NCBI RefSeq assembly: GCF_001613245.1
Contig: NZ_BDBZ01000024.1
Span: 1 to 64,000 of the forward strand
Origin: Nocardia speluncae NBRC 108251
Lineage (GTDB): Bacteria > Actinomycetota > Actinomycetes > Mycobacteriales > Mycobacteriaceae
Direction of reading: 5' to 3'
Length of the DNA: 64,000 nt
The notes under the pieces were generated by a model. The model had not been told where the DNA came from, ran no database searches, and saw nothing but the letters and a program-made list of their open reading frames with translations. Positions 1 to 8,741 of this stretch are shown in pieces (the first letter of the stretch is position 1; each line of letters starts with the position of its first letter). The position numbers and the translations under genes were made by a program.

Positions 1-209
1 CACCCATGGTCATGTGCGGGCCCCACCCGTGGTCGTGCAGTGTTTTGTGAGTTTTCCTGGTGGGGCGCGACTCTTTTTGTGTCCGGATACCGAATTGTGT
101 GATGCGAAATGGGTTTTGGCGAAATCTGTCTCAGAAAGCCTCGTTACCCGCCGGTAACGTTGTGTATGCTCTCGATCATTCGACCAGCTCGAGAGATGGA
201 TCACGACCT

Positions 210-2261
210 ATGAAGTTCGTGTTACGCGCCACTGTGGCAATGGCCGCCGTCGTGCTGATGGTGCCACTGCTGGGCGGCGGCGCCGCGGCCGCGCCGGTGG
301 TCACGGGACCGGATGGCGGAGCGGCGGGGGCGCAGTGGGCAGCCACCCATGATGGGCCGCAGCAGTATCCGAATATCCACATCACCTGGGATGTGCCGAT
401 CACGATGAGTGACGGCACCGTGTTGAAGGCGAATGTGTACCGGCCCGCCGATACCGCATCGCGGCCGATCGACACTCACACACCGGTGCTGGTGAATATG
501 ACGCCCTACACCAAGCTGGCGTCCAATCTCGTCGACCACCTGGGATCGGTGCCGGGCCTGTCCGATGCGGTGAGCCAACTGGCCGGGGATATCGATATGA
601 CCGGTACCCCGCTGTCCGGGCTCACCGATCTCACCAAGGCGCTCGGTGGTGGTGCGCTGCGGAACTTCGCCGTCGACCGGCAGCTGGTGAAGAGTGGTTA
701 CGTCCAGGTCGTGGTGGATGTCCGGGGTACCGGATTCTCCCAGGGCGTATGGGACATGCTGCGGCAGCGAGAACAGGCCGATACCGTCGAGGTGATCGAT
801 TGGGCGTCCCGGCAGTCCTGGTCGGACGGTCGGGTCGGGATGACCGGCATGTCGTATTCGGGGATCAACCAGCTCCAAGCCGCCGAAAAGCATCCGCCCG
901 CGCTGAAGGCGCTGTTCCCCGTGGTGCCGGGCAGTGATCTCGCCCAAGACGTCCTCATGCCCGGCGGTGGGTTCGGCTTCAACTTCATCCCGCTGTGGAT
1001 GACGCTGATCAACGCGACCAAATGGATGCCGAATGTGGAATCCATGGTGGACGGCACCTTCGATCCGCGGTGGTTGCACGACAGGTTGTCCTCGCCGTTC
1101 ACCTACCTGGATGTCTTCCTCAACGCCTACACCACACCGCGGGTGGAGGATCTGGATCCGCGGCTGCAGGACATGATCCGCGGTGACAGCGCCGACCGGC
1201 AGGCCTGGCTGGGTGACCCGGCGAATATCGAGGTGCCGACCTTCGTCACCGGTGGCTGGCACGATCTGTTCACCTATTCCGAATCGCAGATCTACAACCG
1301 GATCCCGCTGGCCCCAGGGCAGAAACAGCTGCTCATGGGCGATACCTACCACATCAATTCGGGTAGCGAATCGGGTAGACCAGGGTTGCCGCCGCGGTTG
1401 GACGTGCTGCAACGCGCTTGGTTCGACAAGTGGTTGAAAGGTATCGACAACGGGATCGATCGGTACGGGCCGGTGACGCTGCGGCAGCAGGGTGGGGGCT
1501 GGGTCACCCGGGACGGCTTCGGGGAAAGTGCGCCGGCCGATCAGCAGGCCGGCCACCGCCGGATGTATTTGTCCGCGGCGCCCAGCGGTACAGGTGGTCA
1601 CAGCGTGCACGACGGTTCGCTGACCACGGCCGCCGACAGCTCCGCGCGGCTGACCGTCGCGCCGGGCCTCACCGGCCTGTGCTCCAACGACGCCGGCCAG
1701 GCCACCGCGGGGGTTGTGGCGATCATCAATGCCTGTGGTGCGGATTCCCGGATCCAGGAATCGAACGGGCTGACCTTCACCAGTGCCCCGGTCGCCGAAG
1801 CCGTCGATGTTTCCGGTCCGATCGCGGTGCATCTGGAGACCGTGCACGATGCGGCCGACGGCTACTGGTCGGTGACGGTCAACGATGTGGCGCCGGACGG
1901 GCAGTCGCGGGTGTTGTCGTCGGGGCAGCTGATGGCCTCCCTGCGCGAGATCGACGAATCCCGCAGTAGCCGGTCGGCCAACGGCGACTACACCGATCCG
2001 CGGCCGTTCGTCTCGATCGAACACCGGCAGCTCACGGCGCCGGGTGAGATCACCACACTGGATATTGCGGTGCCCGCGATCGAGGCGCGGCTGGAGCCCG
2101 GGCATCGGCTGCGGGTGGATGTCTATGCCGGTAATCCCCCGAAGGGGGTGCCGCCACTGCCGATGCTCCTCGACACCGGGTTCAAGCCACAGCATGTGCA
2201 GCTGGACCCGAACCGGCCGAGTTTCGTGAACGTGCCGGTACGCGGAAACCCCGGCTGGTGA
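210..2261 (+). CDS. Secreted CocE/NonD-family serine hydrolase (X-Pro dipeptidyl-peptidase fold)
   Basis: The product (683 aa) is probably an exported esterase or acyl-peptidase. An ATG at 210 gives a clear Sec signal peptide, MKFVLRATVAMAAVVLM, with a GGGAAAAP cleavage region; the in-frame start at 60 would put 50 non-signal residues in front, so 210 is chosen. The nucleophile elbow G-M-S-Y-S-G (Ser at about residue 215) and an early I-T-W-D-V-P-I-T-M-S-D-G-T block are typical of CocE/NonD hydrolases. The C-terminal third (about residues 450-680) has the jelly-roll-like X-Pro dipeptidyl-peptidase C-terminal pattern. The substrate cannot be inferred. It stands alone and is followed by a terminator hairpin, so it is probably monocistronic. 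The family call is firm; specificity is open. Confidence 0.85.
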   Translation: MKFVLRATVAMAAVVLMVPLLGGGAAAAPVVTGPDGGAAGAQWAATHDGPQQYPNIHITWDVPITMSDGTVLKANVYRPADTASRPIDTHTPVLVNMTPYTKLASNLVDHLGSVPGLSDAVSQLAGDIDMTGTPLSGLTDLTKALGGGALRNFAVDRQLVKSGYVQVVVDVRGTGFSQGVWDMLRQREQADTVEVIDWASRQSWSDGRVGMTGMSYSGINQLQAAEKHPPALKALFPVVPGSDLAQDVLMPGGGFGFNFIPLWMTLINATKWMPNVESMVDGTFDPRWLHDRLSSPFTYLDVFLNAYTTPRVEDLDPRLQDMIRGDSADRQAWLGDPANIEVPTFVTGGWHDLFTYSESQIYNRIPLAPGQKQLLMGDTYHINSGSESGRPGLPPRLDVLQRAWFDKWLKGIDNGIDRYGPVTLRQQGGGWVTRDGFGESAPADQQAGHRRMYLSAAPSGTGGHSVHDGSLTTAADSSARLTVAPGLTGLCSNDAGQATAGVVAIINACGADSRIQESNGLTFTSAPVAEAVDVSGPIAVHLETVHDAADGYWSVTVNDVAPDGQSRVLSSGQLMASLREIDESRSSRSANGDYTDPRPFVSIEHRQLTAPGEITTLDIAVPAIEARLEPGHRLRVDVYAGNPPKGVPPLPMLLDTGFKPQHVQLDPNRPSFVNVPVRGNPGW

Positions 2262-2287
2262 TCGCCTGCGGGCGGTGAACGATGCGA

Positions 2288-2316
2288 ACCCCGTTGTGTC
2301 CCAGACGCAACGGGGT
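2288..2316 (+). terminator. Rho-independent-type hairpin after the CocE-family gene
   Basis: ACCCCGTTG (2288-2296) pairs perfectly with CAACGGGGT (2308-2316) across an 11-base loop, 26 bases after the stop codon. The T-rich stretch after it is short, as is common in actinobacteria. Confidence 0.75.
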
Positions 2317-2380
2317 CCGTTGTTGTCAGGGGTGGAACACGCCCGGACCGATTTGAAACCCGGCCTATGCCCAACATTGC

Positions 2381-2434
2381 GTAAACGCCCGGCGAACGCC
2401 GCCGTAAGCGCCCGTGACCTGCGTGAAACTTCAC
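2381..2434. promoter_or_regulatory. Candidate PHO-box/RegX3-type direct repeats upstream of senX3
   Basis: GTAAAC (2381), GCGAAC (2392), GTAAGC (2404) and GTGACC (2414) recur with roughly 11-base spacing. Read on the other strand they resemble the GTTCACC-like 11-base repeats bound by actinobacterial PhoP-type regulators. A short inverted repeat, GTGAA-AC-TTCAC, follows at 2423-2434. This lies 46-99 bases ahead of the senX3 start. RegX3 autoregulation is known in mycobacteria; assigning these bases to it is inference. Confidence 0.4.
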
Positions 2435-2479
2435 CGACCCCGGGTTTGTTTACGCGTGGTCGACCGTACGATTCTTGGT

Positions 2480-3715
2480 GTGAGCGTTCCTCAGGCCGTA
2501 CTGCTGGCAGTCCTGGCGGCTGTCGTCGGACTGGCCGTCGGCGGCCTGCTGATCCCTTATGTGAACGCCCGGACGGCGCAGCGCCGGCAGACCGACTCCG
2601 GTCTCACCATGTCCCAGGTTCTCGATCTGATCGTGCTCGCCTCGGAAAGTGGTATCGCGGTGGTGGACGAGTACCGCGATGTCGTGCTCGTCAATCCGCG
2701 CGCCGAGGAGCTCGGCCTGGTGCGCAACCGTTTGCTCGACGAGCGCGCGTGGGAAGCGGTCGAGAAGGTACTGCTCACCGCCGAGTCGGCGGAGTTCGAT
2801 CTCACCGCGGAGAAACCCACACCGGGCCGTGGCCGGATCGCGGTGCGCGGCCTGGCCCGGCCGCTTTCTCCGGAGGAAACCAGTTTCACCGTCCTGTTCG
2901 CCGACGACGATTCCGAACAGGCCCGGATGGAAGCCACCCGCCGCGATTTCGTCGCCAATGTGAGCCATGAGCTGAAGACTCCGGTCGGCGCGATGAGCCT
3001 GCTGGCCGAGGCACTGCTGGAATCGGTCGACGATCCCGAGGCGGTCCGGCATTTCGGGGAACGCGTCCTGGGCGAATCCAATCGGCTCGGGAAAATGGTC
3101 ACGGAGCTGATTGCGCTGTCGCGGTTGCAGGGGGCGGAGAAACTGCCCGAACTCGAGGTCGTGGATGTCGATACGGTGGTGAGCCAGGCGGTGGACCGTT
3201 CGCGCACGGCCGCAGAAGCCGCCGGGATCACGGTCAGTACCGATCGGCCCAGCGGGCTGGAGGTTCGCGGCGACGAAACCCTGCTCATCACCGCCCTGTC
3301 GAATCTGGTGGAGAATGCCATCGCCTACTCGCTGCGCGGCTCGCATGTTTCGGTCAGTCGCTCGATCCGCGGTGACTATGTGGCGATGGCCGTCACCGAC
3401 CGGGGGATCGGTATCGCCAAAGACGACCAGGAACGCGTCTTCGAACGCTTCTTCCGGTCCGATAAAGCGCGCTCCCGCGCGACCGGAGGAACCGGCCTGG
3501 GCCTGGCTATCGTGAAACACGTGGCCGCCAACCACAACGGTGAGATCACGCTGTGGAGCAAGCTCGGCACCGGCTCGACATTCACCCTGCGCATACCCGC
3601 GCACCAGGAGGCCGACGGTAGCGGCGTCGCGGGTCTGCCCGCGTTGACGAAGAGAGAACCCAGCCCGCGGCCGTCCGGCCCGGGCCGATCGAATGGTGTG
3701 GAGGCACGCAGATGA
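2480..3715 (+). CDS. senX3: Sensor histidine kinase SenX3 (phosphate-responsive two-component system)
   Basis: Membrane histidine kinase of 411 aa that phosphorylates RegX3 and, in mycobacteria, works with the phosphate-uptake system. From GTG 2480 the protein has two short hydrophobic segments (about residues 5-28), a PAS-like region (about 45-140), the H-box N-V-S-H-E-L-K-T-P with His about 163, the N-box N-L-V-E-N-A, and the ATPase motifs D-R-G-I-G-I and G-T-G-L-G-L-A. The start at 2480 gives a length almost equal to the mycobacterial protein and begins just before the membrane segment; an upstream in-frame start at 2414 adds only a non-hydrophobic leader. The stop overlaps the regX3 start by 4 bases, so translation is coupled. 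Confidence 0.93.
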   Translation: MSVPQAVLLAVLAAVVGLAVGGLLIPYVNARTAQRRQTDSGLTMSQVLDLIVLASESGIAVVDEYRDVVLVNPRAEELGLVRNRLLDERAWEAVEKVLLTAESAEFDLTAEKPTPGRGRIAVRGLARPLSPEETSFTVLFADDDSEQARMEATRRDFVANVSHELKTPVGAMSLLAEALLESVDDPEAVRHFGERVLGESNRLGKMVTELIALSRLQGAEKLPELEVVDVDTVVSQAVDRSRTAAEAAGITVSTDRPSGLEVRGDETLLITALSNLVENAIAYSLRGSHVSVSRSIRGDYVAMAVTDRGIGIAKDDQERVFERFFRSDKARSRATGGTGLGLAIVKHVAANHNGEITLWSKLGTGSTFTLRIPAHQEADGSGVAGLPALTKREPSPRPSGPGRSNGVEARR

Positions 3716-4401
3716 CGAGTGTGTTGATCGTCGAAGATGAGGAATCGCTGGCCGATCCGCTCGCATTCTTGCTGCGCAAGGAAGGTTTCGAGGTGACGGT
3801 CGTCGGCGACGGACCTTCGGCGCTCGCCGAGTTCGACCGTTCCGGCGCCGATATCGTCCTACTGGACCTGATGCTGCCCGGGATGAGCGGTACCGATGTC
3901 TGCAAACAGCTGCGCACCCGCAGCGGGGTCCCGGTCATCATGGTCACCGCGCGTGACAGCGAGATCGACAAGGTGGTCGGGCTGGAGCTCGGTGCGGACG
4001 ACTACGTCACGAAACCGTATTCGGCGCGGGAATTGATCGCCCGCATCCGGGCAGTGCTGCGCCGCGGCGCCGGTGACGAACTGGACGCAGGTAGCGAGAA
4101 CGGTGTTCTGGAGGCCGGCCCCGTGCGGATGGATGTGGACCGGCACACGGTGCTGGTGAACGGCAACCCGGTAACCCTGCCGCTGAAGGAATTCGACCTG
4201 CTCGAATACCTGCTCCGCAACTCCGGCCGGGTCCTCACCCGCGGCCAGCTGATCGACAGGGTGTGGGGCGCCGACTACGTCGGCGATACCAAAACCCTCG
4301 ATGTGCACGTCAAACGGCTGCGGTCGAAGATCGAAGCCGATCCGGCCCGGCCCGAACACTTGGTGACCGTGCGCGGCCTGGGATACAAGCTCGAAGCCTG
4401 A
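3712..4401 (+). CDS. regX3: Response regulator RegX3 (OmpR/PhoB family)
   Basis: DNA-binding response regulator of 229 aa. The receiver domain (about 1-118) carries the acidic pair E8-D9, phospho-acceptor D52 in L-L-D-L-M-L-P-G, and the conserved K in the V-T-K-P-Y motif. The C-terminal winged helix (about 130-228) has the OmpR/PhoB signature with [11 protein letters not shown] and [10 protein letters not shown]. The ATG overlaps the senX3 stop (ATGA). The family controls phosphate-starvation genes, and in mycobacteria also respiration and ESX secretion. A convergent gene follows. Confidence 0.95.
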   Translation: MTSVLIVEDEESLADPLAFLLRKEGFEVTVVGDGPSALAEFDRSGADIVLLDLMLPGMSGTDVCKQLRTRSGVPVIMVTARDSEIDKVVGLELGADDYVTKPYSARELIARIRAVLRRGAGDELDAGSENGVLEAGPVRMDVDRHTVLVNGNPVTLPLKEFDLLEYLLRNSGRVLTRGQLIDRVWGADYVGDTKTLDVHVKRLRSKIEADPARPEHLVTVRGLGYKLEA

Positions 4402-4412
4402 GTGAGTTATTT

Positions 4413-4425
4413 CGCCCTGAGGGCG
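4413..4425. terminator. Short hairpin between regX3 and a convergent gene
   Basis: CGCCC-TGA-GGGCG lies 12 bases past the regX3 stop, in a 98-base gap between convergent genes. The stem is only 5 pairs and there is no T tract, so a bidirectional terminator is possible but weakly supported. Confidence 0.3.
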
Positions 4426-4499
4426 GCGCGTTCTCTCGGCCGGGCCGAGGAGTACAGCCCGAGCACGCGAACTCGACGCGGGCGATCCTGTAGTGGCAC

Positions 4500-5036
4500 T
4501 CAGGGGAAGTAGATCCAGACCTCGCCCACAGGCGTATCGGTCCGGTGCAGCGGCGCCCAGCCCAGGCCGTCTTCCTGGCTGCAGTCGTATCGCGGCACGG
4601 TGATGCCGTCGCCGCGGCAGACGATACTGCGCCGCGTTCCGTGCGGGCTGAGTACCAGCTGTTTTCCCGTATCGCGGGCGGCCAGCGCATTGGGTGCGCC
4701 GAGCGGAACGAATTCGGCGGTGTGATCGGAGAACTGATGGGGGTCCGCGGCCGGTTGTGCGTGCGCGCCGGCCGCACCCACGGTCACGCCGGTGCCGATG
4801 AGGACGACAGTGAACACGGTGCGAGATATGCCCGCAGTCCGGACGGTCGGTGCCGCCCGGCCGGACGAAGGCAGCGCCCCAGGCCACCACGCTGGTCGTG
4901 GTGCTACGCGACCCTGCTGCACCGGTAGAAGTTTCCTGACGCCGCCCAAGGCGCTGCTCGGCCGGTCGTAGCGCGGGGACTTGCTATCGGGGCGGATGAA
5001 CCTGGTGTGGAGTGCAGCGAATCGCCCGACTTTCAT
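4500..5036 (-). CDS. Hypothetical secreted protein
   Basis: The C-terminal 85 or so residues form a small secreted domain preceded by an export signal of the form T-V-F-T-V-V-L-I-G-T-G-V-T-V-G-A-A-G-A-H-A with an A-H-A cleavage site. Two cysteines (in S-I-V-C-R-G and Y-D-C-S-Q) could form a disulfide. The full frame begins with about 70 residues, rich in Arg, Pro and Ser, that do not look like mature protein, so the true start probably lies nearer the signal peptide (about 4800-4900). No family was recognised. Transcription converges on regX3. Confidence 0.55.
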   Translation of the reverse strand: MKVGRFAALHTRFIRPDSKSPRYDRPSSALGGVRKLLPVQQGRVAPRPAWWPGALPSSGRAAPTVRTAGISRTVFTVVLIGTGVTVGAAGAHAQPAADPHQFSDHTAEFVPLGAPNALAARDTGKQLVLSPHGTRRSIVCRGDGITVPRYDCSQEDGLGWAPLHRTDTPVGEVWIYFP

Positions 5037-5059
5037 GGCGCAGCCTCCGGTAGTGGGGG

Positions 5060-5965
5060 TTATCGCAGCTCGAGTCCCCGAATTTTATCCGCCGCGGGCG
5101 GCAAATCATTGTGACGCGCCCGGGCCTTGCGGCGAGCCTCGGTAGTTGCGGGGTGTTCCGCGACGATCGGGGTGCCCTCGCGGCGGCGCAGCTGCCGCTC
5201 CAGCTCGAGGTAGGCGGGTTCGCCCAGCAATTCGATGAGTTCGGCGCGGTAGGCCTGCCAGACCGGCCGCTCACCGATATGTGCGTCGGGGGATCCGGAG
5301 CAGTACCAATCGAGGTCGATCCCACCGGGGCCCCAGCCGCGCCGATCGTATTCGGTGAGCACTGTTCGCAGGATCTCCTCGCCGTCCGGCCGGGTGACCC
5401 AGTCCTGGGTCCGGCGGATCGGCAGCTGCCAGCAGACGTCGGGTTTGACGGTATGCGGTTCCAGACCCCGGCGTACGGCCATGATGTGCAGGGCGCAGCC
5501 GGCGCCGCCCGGAAAGTCCGGCCGGTTGAGGAAGATGCAGGCATCGTTGTGGCGCCGGGTCCGTTCGGCGGACTCGCCGTCCAGTTCGTCGGTTTCCAGG
5601 TAGGACTTGCGGTTGATCTTGCCCTTGTCGTTGCGGGCCTGATCCATCAACTGCCAATCGTCGGCGGTCAGCATCTTCACCGCTGTGCGCAGACGTTTGC
5701 GATCGTCGTCGTCGGAGAGGAACGCGCCGTGCGTACAGCAGCCGGCGTCGGGTTGTTCGGCGACGATCCCCTGGCAGGCGGGGGTGCCGAAAACGCAGGT
5801 CCAGTGCGAGAGCAGCCAGGTCAGATCCGCGGCGATCAGATGTTTGTCGTCGGCCGGATCCACGAACTCGAGCCATTCCCGGGGGAAGTCGAGGGACACT
5901 TCCCCGCTCGGCCGCATCTTCGGCATCGGAAGATCGGTCGGGGTGTGCCCAGCGGGGGTGGGCAT
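5060..5965 (-). CDS. Conserved Cys-rich actinobacterial protein (Rv0495c-like)
   Basis: Soluble protein of about 301 aa, conserved next to the ppx-like gene in mycobacteria (Rv0495c beside Rv0496); function unknown. It contains several cysteines in short motifs: [30 protein letters not shown] and W-Y-C-S-G. The pattern resembles metal- or iron-sulfur-binding proteins of the YkgJ/DUF3109 type, but that resemblance is by eye. ATG 5965 is chosen because residues before it (start at 6016) look unlike the rest of the protein; no clear ribosome-binding site helps. It is divergent from the phosphatase gene at 6061. Confidence 0.75.
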   Translation of the reverse strand: MPTPAGHTPTDLPMPKMRPSGEVSLDFPREWLEFVDPADDKHLIAADLTWLLSHWTCVFGTPACQGIVAEQPDAGCCTHGAFLSDDDDRKRLRTAVKMLTADDWQLMDQARNDKGKINRKSYLETDELDGESAERTRRHNDACIFLNRPDFPGGAGCALHIMAVRRGLEPHTVKPDVCWQLPIRRTQDWVTRPDGEEILRTVLTEYDRRGWGPGGIDLDWYCSGSPDAHIGERPVWQAYRAELIELLGEPAYLELERQLRRREGTPIVAEHPATTEARRKARARHNDLPPAADKIRGLELR

Positions 5966-6060
5966 AGAGTCGTTCGTGGCTGCGCCAGACGTCACAACCC
6001 CTAACGCTAACACCACGACCAGGTCGATTGCTGTTCAGGTAGACCAAGTACCGTGTTCGT

Positions 6061-7089
6061 GTGCGTCTAGGTGTCCTCGATGTCGGCAGCAACACTGTTC
6101 ACCTACTGGTGGTGGACGCGCACAGAGGTGGTCATCCTATGCCGATGAGCTCGACGAAGGAGTCGCTGCGGCTCTCGGAGAGCATGGACGATGCCGGGCG
6201 GATCACGGCCGAGGGGGCGCAGAAGCTCGTCGATACGGTGGCCGATCTGGCCAATCTGGCGATCACCTCCGGCTGCGCGGAACTGATGGCGTTCGCCACC
6301 TCGGCGGTACGCGAGGCGACCAATTCCGACGAGGTACTGGCGCGCATCCGTACGGAGACCGGCGTCGACTTGCGGGTGCTGGCCGGAGTGGACGAGGCGC
6401 GGCTGACCTTCCTCGCTGTTCGCCGCTGGTACGGCTGGAGCGCCGGCCGGATTCTCAATCTCGATATCGGTGGCGGTTCGCTCGAGATGAGCAGCGGTGT
6501 CGACGAGGAAGCCGAAGTGGCGCTGTCGCTGCAACTGGGAGCCGGCCGGTTGACCCGCAAATGGCTGCCGGAGGACCCGCCGAGCAAACGACGGATCAAT
6601 ATCCTGCGGGACTGGCTTGCCGCCGAACTGGTCGACCCCGCCAAACAGCTGTCGGTGCCGGGTAAACCCGATTTGGCGGTGGGCACCTCCAAAACCTTCC
6701 GGTCGCTGGCCCGGCTCACCGGCGCTGCCCCCTCCGGCGCGGGGCCGCGGGTACGGCGGACACTGACCGGTTCGGGACTGCGGCAGCTGATCGCGTTCAT
6801 CTCCCGGATGACCGCGGCCGACCGTGCGGAACTGGAAGGGGTCAGCGCCGATCGTTCGCAGCAATTGGTGGCCGGGGCGCTTGTTGCGGAGGCCGCCATG
6901 CGCGCACTTTCCCTCGATACGCTGGAAATTTGTCCGTGGGCGCTGCGCGAAGGGCTGATCCTGCGCAAACTGGATACCGATATGGATGGTGGACCACTGA
7001 CAACGAACGCTCCGAAGGCGGCGGCCGGTAACGGTTGGGTGCCCGGTGGCAGCACGTCGGCGGGCCCGGTCGAAACGGTGCCTTCATGA
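6061..7089 (+). CDS. Ppx/GppA-family exopolyphosphatase or pppGpp phosphatase
   Basis: Product (342 aa) of the sugar-kinase/actin-fold Ppx/GppA family, hydrolysing polyphosphate or pppGpp. The phosphate-1 motif is L-D-V-G-S-N-T-V-H-L-L at the N-terminus, E-A-T-N-S-D-E-V at about 85, and the phosphate-2 motif L-D-I-G-G-G-S-L-E-M at about 140. It uses a GTG start. This is the orthologue position of mycobacterial Rv0496 (Ppx1). Its stop overlaps the next gene by 4 bases. Short (one-domain-pair) members of this family prefer short-chain polyphosphate, but activity cannot be read from sequence. Placement close to senX3-regX3 hints at phosphate physiology. Confidence 0.88.
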   Translation: MRLGVLDVGSNTVHLLVVDAHRGGHPMPMSSTKESLRLSESMDDAGRITAEGAQKLVDTVADLANLAITSGCAELMAFATSAVREATNSDEVLARIRTETGVDLRVLAGVDEARLTFLAVRRWYGWSAGRILNLDIGGGSLEMSSGVDEEAEVALSLQLGAGRLTRKWLPEDPPSKRRINILRDWLAAELVDPAKQLSVPGKPDLAVGTSKTFRSLARLTGAAPSGAGPRVRRTLTGSGLRQLIAFISRMTAADRAELEGVSADRSQQLVAGALVAEAAMRALSLDTLEICPWALREGLILRKLDTDMDGGPLTTNAPKAAAGNGWVPGGSTSAGPVETVPS

Positions 7090-8729
7090 GCAGGAATTCC
7101 AATCAGCTGTCGGTCGCCGAACTCTTGGCCCGCAACGGTCAGCAGCCGGCCGCCGGCGGCGGACGCAGACGGCGCGGTACCGGCGGTGTTTCGGTCTCCG
7201 AGCTGACCGGCGATCTTCCGGTCGTCGACGCCGGTACCGCGCACGGGGCCGCCGATGAGGACGAGGACCCGGCGGGCTATCCGCCCGCCGGCACCGGATA
7301 CTCGCCACACGACGGCTATGCGGGTGAACAGGTTTCGGGCGGAGAGCCGAGCCAGTCGCCGATGTCCGGGCCGATCACGGTGTACAACCCGTTGGCCCCG
7401 CACTCGGACAGCGCCCCGCCGGACGGCCCGCCCGCCCGCCTGGGTGAGCCGGTCCCGTACCCGGCCGAAGACACCGCACCGCGGCGCGGCGGCCGGCGCC
7501 GGCGCGCCGAACCGGACGATGACGAGCCTGGGGCCGACATGTACCCGGGCGCCGACCCGGCCGCGGCGAATGAACCCCGGGAGACCGGTCCACCGCTGCC
7601 CGGCGGCGGCCGGGCGGCTCGCAGACGGGCAGCGGAAGCCGCCGAGGCCGCATCGGTGGTGGACGATCCACCGGCCCCGGTGGCAGAGGCCCCGGCGGAA
7701 TACGGCTTTGCTCCGGCAGCCGGGGGAGTCGCTCCGTTCCCCGCGGCCGCGCCGCCGAAGTTCGGGCATCCCGATATGGGCCCGCCCTGGCCGGCGTCGG
7801 AAGGCGGGCCGCCGCGCCTGGGCCCGCCGGCACCTGCCACCGAGGTATGGTCGGCGCCCGCACCCGCCGATGATCCGCGGCCCCAGCTCGAACGCCGACG
7901 CCGAGGTGCGCGCCCACTGCCCGATCCCGCCCCCCGGCCGGAACCCCCGCGGCAACCCGGCGAGCCGGCGAACGCGGATCACGCGACCGCGGTGTGGTCG
8001 CTGGCCGAACAGAACCAGGGGTCGCCTTCGGGCCCGCCGGCCCTCGCGCCGCCGCTCGAGAAGGTGGACCGGGGCCTGCGCCGTGGGAAGCGCAGCGATC
8101 AACCCGGCGCCCCGCCGCCGGGTTTCCCCGAGCCCGGTCCGCCGCCCCCGGATTTCGCGGCCGGCGACGGTTTCCGCAATACCGATATGTATGCCACGGA
8201 TGTGCACGGACCCATGCCGCCGGCGCCGGGTCCCATGCCGCGCGAGCGCGACACCGACACGGGCGATTTCGAGCCGGATTCCGATGTCTACGCCATCCCC
8301 GGGGACGAGATCGACGACGAGCCCCGCAAGGGCCGCAACCGGCTCTCCCGTTCCGGCAAACCGGGCGCGACGAGCACGAAATTCGGTGGGGCGAGCGGAA
8401 AACTCGCCGCCGCTCGCTCGCGGCTGGCCGCCGCTGGCCGGGAACGTGACAGCGCGGAAGCGGCGGATCCCCGGAAGCAATGGGTCATGCTGGGTGTCCA
8501 GAGCGTCGGCGCGGCTCTGGCCGGGATGCTGATGTTCAAGGGCTTCGAAATGCTGTGGGAGATGCAGCCGCTGGCGGCGCTCGCGCTGGCCGTCGTGGTG
8601 ATCCTCGGTCTCGTGGCCCTGGTGCGGATCCTGCGCCGCACCGACGATATCTTGAGTACCGTGATCGCCGTGGTCGTCGGTGTGTTCGTGACATTGGGGC
8701 CGTTGGCATTTCTACTCAGTACCGGCTGA
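7086..8729 (+). CDS. Proline-rich disordered membrane protein (Rv0497-like)
   Basis: 547 aa. Residues 1 to about 455 are Pro/Ala/Gly/Arg-rich and very probably disordered, with repeated R-R-R and P-P-P-type patches. Residues from about 463 carry three hydrophobic segments separated by short loops (M-L-G-V-Q-S-V-G-A-A, A-L-A-L-A-V-V-V-I-L-G-L and V-I-A-V-V-V-G-V-F-V), so the long tail is probably cytoplasmic. ATG 7086 overlaps the phosphatase stop. The mycobacterial counterpart (Rv0497) is a shorter membrane protein of unknown role. The coupling suggests a shared function with the phosphatase, which is inference. Confidence 0.8.
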   Translation: MSRNSNQLSVAELLARNGQQPAAGGGRRRRGTGGVSVSELTGDLPVVDAGTAHGAADEDEDPAGYPPAGTGYSPHDGYAGEQVSGGEPSQSPMSGPITVYNPLAPHSDSAPPDGPPARLGEPVPYPAEDTAPRRGGRRRRAEPDDDEPGADMYPGADPAAANEPRETGPPLPGGGRAARRRAAEAAEAASVVDDPPAPVAEAPAEYGFAPAAGGVAPFPAAAPPKFGHPDMGPPWPASEGGPPRLGPPAPATEVWSAPAPADDPRPQLERRRRGARPLPDPAPRPEPPRQPGEPANADHATAVWSLAEQNQGSPSGPPALAPPLEKVDRGLRRGKRSDQPGAPPPGFPEPGPPPPDFAAGDGFRNTDMYATDVHGPMPPAPGPMPRERDTDTGDFEPDSDVYAIPGDEIDDEPRKGRNRLSRSGKPGATSTKFGGASGKLAAARSRLAAAGRERDSAEAADPRKQWVMLGVQSVGAALAGMLMFKGFEMLWEMQPLAALALAVVVILGLVALVRILRRTDDILSTVIAVVVGVFVTLGPLAFLLSTG

Positions 8730-8741
8730 GCGAGGGCAGCG

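Noticed and set aside
1-209. Gene upstream of the CocE-family start
   Set aside because: Frames here are short and lack start signals; only a promoter region for the hydrolase is expected.
222-2195. 657-codon reading frame opposite the CocE-family gene
   Set aside because: High-GC shadow frame: Arg/His/Gly-rich product with no domain, while the + strand frame has a signal peptide and the serine hydrolase motif.
6132-8480. 782-codon reading frame opposite ppx and the proline-rich gene
   Set aside because: Runs through two recognised genes and gives a low-complexity Arg/Gly product.
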